Assembly: GCA_947630665.1 (NCBI GenBank)
Contig: CANRID010000004.1
Coordinates: 34,907-98,906, forward strand
Length of the DNA: 64,000 nucleotides
Source of the DNA: an uncultured Bacteroidales bacterium
Lineage (GTDB): Bacteria > Bacteroidota > Bacteroidia > Bacteroidales > UBA932
Direction: 5' to 3'
Each line of letters starts with the position of its first letter. Within the stretch, counting starts at the first letter, position 1. The translations under genes were made by a program, and so were the position numbers. Below the pieces are notes generated by a model, which saw nothing but the letters and a program-made list of their open reading frames with translations, had not been told where the DNA came from and did no database searches. Of this stretch, positions 61,371-64,000 are shown piece after piece.

Positions 61371-62351
61371 CTATTTTCTCCAAACATTTTGCATCTGTTT
61401 TCGCAGACTTTCTTTCAAGGAGTATCCTCCAAGCAATAAATACAAGGCATATAAACGTGGAAATTTAAGTCTTATCGAATGCAAGCCCAACAAGCATTGT
61501 TGTTCACGATAAGCCTTGCCTGCAGATAGCATGCAATCGTATGCCGCCCGAAAGAATAAGTGTACGTATTCCCGATAACTGGTTCTGTATGTTAAATCTT
61601 CTAACTTCACCAACGATTCTTCATATTCAGGCTTTCCTATCAAACGCAACCAATTGTTAACTCGTTTAATTACATCGTATCTGCTTCGGAGTGCATAGCC
61701 ATTAAGATTTTTTCCCAAACTTGTTGGTCTATTCACGAACGTGTAAAGCACTTCCTTCGCCAATGTAATACGGTTTGCATAAACGGCAAGCATTTTGCTA
61801 TATAGGATATCGTTATATATAATAGATTCCTCGAAACAAATGCTATGCGATGTAAGGAAATTATGTGAAACCATTTTTACCCACGACATGCCTATTGCCG
61901 ATAAATATAGTGATGGTGACATCTCGCCTTTCATGGCGGCTTCAGTTATTTCAAACGGGATAGGCCCTCTTTTACTCGGTTTAAGCATATCTGTCACGAC
62001 TTGCCATTCGAAAATAACAACCTCTGTATCTAAATCTTTATACCGATCCAGCTTCTCTAACATACATGGACAAAAGAAATCATCGGCATCGGCAAAGAGA
62101 ATCCACTTGCCGGTAGCATGCTCCAGCCCAACATTTCTGGCGTATCCGGCACCTTTTCCTTTTTTGGTAAAATAAACCTCCACACAGGGTTCGTCCGAGC
62201 CGGGGAAACAATTGAAATTTACAATTTCCGGATTGGAATTGTCATCCACAACAATAACCTGAACATCTTCTCTCCGCGGAATACTATTCAAACATCTTCG
62301 CAATAAGTACGGAATGTTCTTGTGCGGTATGATAATACTATAATTTATCAT
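61371..62351 (-). CDS. GT2-family glycosyltransferase (copy 2)
   Basis: NYSIIIPHKNIPYLLRRCLNSIPRREDVQVIVVDDNSN; GKWILFADADD; near-identical N-terminus to copy 1. Confidence 0.93.
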   Translation of the reverse strand: MINYSIIIPHKNIPYLLRRCLNSIPRREDVQVIVVDDNSNPEIVNFNCFPGSDEPCVEVYFTKKGKGAGYARNVGLEHATGKWILFADADDFFCPCMLEKLDRYKDLDTEVVIFEWQVVTDMLKPSKRGPIPFEITEAAMKGEMSPSLYLSAIGMSWVKMVSHNFLTSHSICFEESIIYNDILYSKMLAVYANRITLAKEVLYTFVNRPTSLGKNLNGYALRSRYDVIKRVNNWLRLIGKPEYEESLVKLEDLTYRTSYREYVHLFFRAAYDCMLSAGKAYREQQCLLGLHSIRLKFPRLYALYLLLGGYSLKESLRKQMQNVWRK

Positions 62352-62394
62352 AACTTTATTTTCATTTGACTTCCCAAGTCTGCTTATATGCGTG

Positions 62395-63636
62395 TCATGT
62401 GGTCAACCCCCTTGAATCTATTCTGTGGACTATCTTACATGATATTCTTAAGTGATATGGGGCAATCCAATACAATGGATTAAATAAGACTATACATAAT
62501 AGATATATAAACAAAGGAATCCATGATGTGGATAAACTATTATTGACAGAAGCAACGCTCAGGAAAGTGCTGAGAGTTAGTAATATATTAAAACCGGAAT
62601 ATCCTTTGTATAGTTCTTTTAGCAATCGCCAATACAATATTATTAATATAACAGTAAATATTAGTCCAAATATTAGTATGAAATCTATCCAAAAGTTTTC
62701 TATTATAGCGATACCTGCTGTTTGTTCAATCATTTTATATTGATCTGTATTTACACCATGGAATAAGAAGGTCTTTACTGGGAAATAATCGAAAATTTTA
62801 AATGCATTGATTCTCGCTTGAGAACTCGAATCTTGGAATAATCCCATCTCTGACAAACGGGAACCATAACCGTAATGAAAAAACAAAATAGATAACAACA
62901 ATGTGCTTCCTATGCCTAATCTTATATATTTAAGTTTTGTTTTCCTGCTTGTATTGGATTGCAATAATCTTTTGCCCATATATATTGCAAATATTGCTAA
63001 ATTTATAACCATGGACGATCTGGTATTGAAACACATTATAGCTATGTAGCCTAATATCCATAGTTTTATTTTTTTCTTCTCAGGGAAAGGTGAAATAAGG
63101 AAAAAACTCATTAGAGTAGAAACAAACAACGCATTCTGTAATGGATGTCCTAATAAAGCTGTACTTCGAAAATAAATATAAACACTGCTCTTCATATCAA
63201 GAAAAGGCATATTGTTTATAATTTGAAAATTGAATATGTATTCGAATATGGCTATTACGCAATTTAAACAATAAAACCATATAAGTATAGTAAGACAGGT
63301 TTTCCAATATTTTACAATTTTTTGATTTGCTGGATCGAAATTACTGAAAGAAGAAAATACAAATGGAGCACAAAACATAAGTAAAGAATATAATTTTGCT
63401 CCTGATCCTGATTCTATTCCTGATTTTATTTTGATAACAAAAAGTAATGGCATAAATAAAAGCAACGTTTGTAAATTTTTGTATTTATACAAAAAAACGT
63501 TACGATTACATAAAATAGAGATGCACGAGAGAGCACAGACAAATATCCATCTATATTTAGGCTCAATTCCTATGGAACCGAGAATTACATCTCCCAATAG
63601 TAAAAGGAGTATAAATATATGTATGGCTTTACACAT
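62395..63636 (-). CDS. Wzy-like O-antigen/capsule polymerase
   Basis: 413-aa multi-TM protein; ALLGHPLQNALFVSTLMSFFLISPF...FNTRSSMVINLAIFAIYMG in a glycan locus. Confidence 0.75.
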   Translation of the reverse strand: MCKAIHIFILLLLLGDVILGSIGIEPKYRWIFVCALSCISILCNRNVFLYKYKNLQTLLLFMPLLFVIKIKSGIESGSGAKLYSLLMFCAPFVFSSFSNFDPANQKIVKYWKTCLTILIWFYCLNCVIAIFEYIFNFQIINNMPFLDMKSSVYIYFRSTALLGHPLQNALFVSTLMSFFLISPFPEKKKIKLWILGYIAIMCFNTRSSMVINLAIFAIYMGKRLLQSNTSRKTKLKYIRLGIGSTLLLSILFFHYGYGSRLSEMGLFQDSSSQARINAFKIFDYFPVKTFLFHGVNTDQYKMIEQTAGIAIIENFWIDFILIFGLIFTVILIILYWRLLKELYKGYSGFNILLTLSTFLSVASVNNSLSTSWIPLFIYLLCIVLFNPLYWIAPYHLRISCKIVHRIDSRGLTT

Positions 63637-63719
63637 TAACTTGATCGTTGTTACAAATCCTTTAATGTGGTCCCAATCAGGATATATTCTTTAACTTCTT
63701 CTTGACTATTCTCTTGGAC

Positions 63720-63767
63720 AAAATGACGCAAATGCCCCGGCATTGCGCGGAGCGTTTGCGTCATTTT
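63720..63767. terminator. bidirectional hairpin terminator
   Basis: AAAATGACGCAAATGC (63720-63735)/GCGTTTGCGTCATTTT (63752-63767), 16 bp with one G.T pair. Confidence 0.75.
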
Positions 63768-63789
63768 TACAGACCGGACGGTGTCCCTG

Positions 63790-64000
63790 TCACCTGAGCC
63801 GGCGGAGCATCCTGCCGATGGTCTTCCGTTTTCCGGAAGGCACCTTCCGCTCTATCCCGATGCGGTCCTCCAGACCGACTTCCGCCAGGATGGTCACCGA
63901 CACGAGGTCCTGTCCTTCCAGCTTCTCCCGTTCCTCTTCCGACAGCCGGAACGACACGCTGTTCCACCGGCCCTGCGCCCAGTCACCGCAGCACCCCGGC
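63790..64000 (-). CDS. 3' end of a GC-rich CDS truncated by the window edge, product unknown
   Basis: open minus-strand frame with no in-window start: ...DWAQGRWNSVSFRLSEEEREKLEGQDLVSVTILAEVGLEDRIGIERKVPSGKRKTIGRMLRRLR*, stop at 63790-63792, followed by terminator hairpin. Confidence 0.6.
   Translation of the reverse strand, partial: PGCCGDWAQGRWNSVSFRLSEEEREKLEGQDLVSVTILAEVGLEDRIGIERKVPSGKRKTIGRMLRRLR

Noticed and set aside
51723-63715. RiPP cluster interpretation (radical SAM + ATP-grasp + small ORF)
   Set aside because: ATP-grasp is of the TupA polysaccharide type, neighbours are glycosyltransferases, Wzx and Wzy, and the small ORF is on the opposite strand ~6 kb away.
63767-63967. 66-aa ORF MEQRVVPAVGRGTGE...
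   Set aside because: Gly/Arg/Pro-rich out-of-frame product of a GC-rich segment; another minus-strand frame gives a sensible C-terminal protein sequence ending at 63790.

Overview
64-kb chromosomal window, most likely from a member of the Bacteroidales. This rests on TAnnTTTG-type -7 boxes, GldE, DUF4271, DUF4254, GT117/DUF2723 and SUI1-family genes; the genus is not resolved. From about 1 to 51.7 kb it is dense housekeeping sequence: B12-dependent RNR, ispE, Lol-type permease, rbfA, tyrS, gldE, a PPTase, bcp, groES/EL, tadA, tRNA-Gln, Na/Pi cotransporter, uvrC, a PlsC+GNAT fusion acyltransferase, rnpA/yidD, hemD, GT117, LuxE-like+GH3 pair, recO, rdgB, S41 and U32 peptidases, GT9, prenyl synthase, rsgA, MATE, sod, AspT/YidE-like transporter, ctlX-rocD, and rpsL-rpsG-fusA-rpsJ. 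The ribosomal block stops right after rpsJ, followed by a tRNA-Met(CAT) with an unusual D-arm. After that the sequence becomes AT-rich and carries a leftward surface-polysaccharide locus (Wzx, Wzy, five glycosyltransferase/ATP-grasp genes, radical SAM) flanked on the left by gene debris. The most unusual item is a 466-aa ORF at 52281-53681 that appears to fuse a GT51 peptidoglycan glycosyltransferase to a C-terminal NlpC/P60-like cysteine peptidase; it overlaps an unassigned 159-aa ORF. The last ~280 bp are abruptly GC-rich and hold a truncated CDS. No CRISPR array, rRNA or recognisable transposase/integrase was seen. All family calls come from reading motifs by eye; no database search was run.
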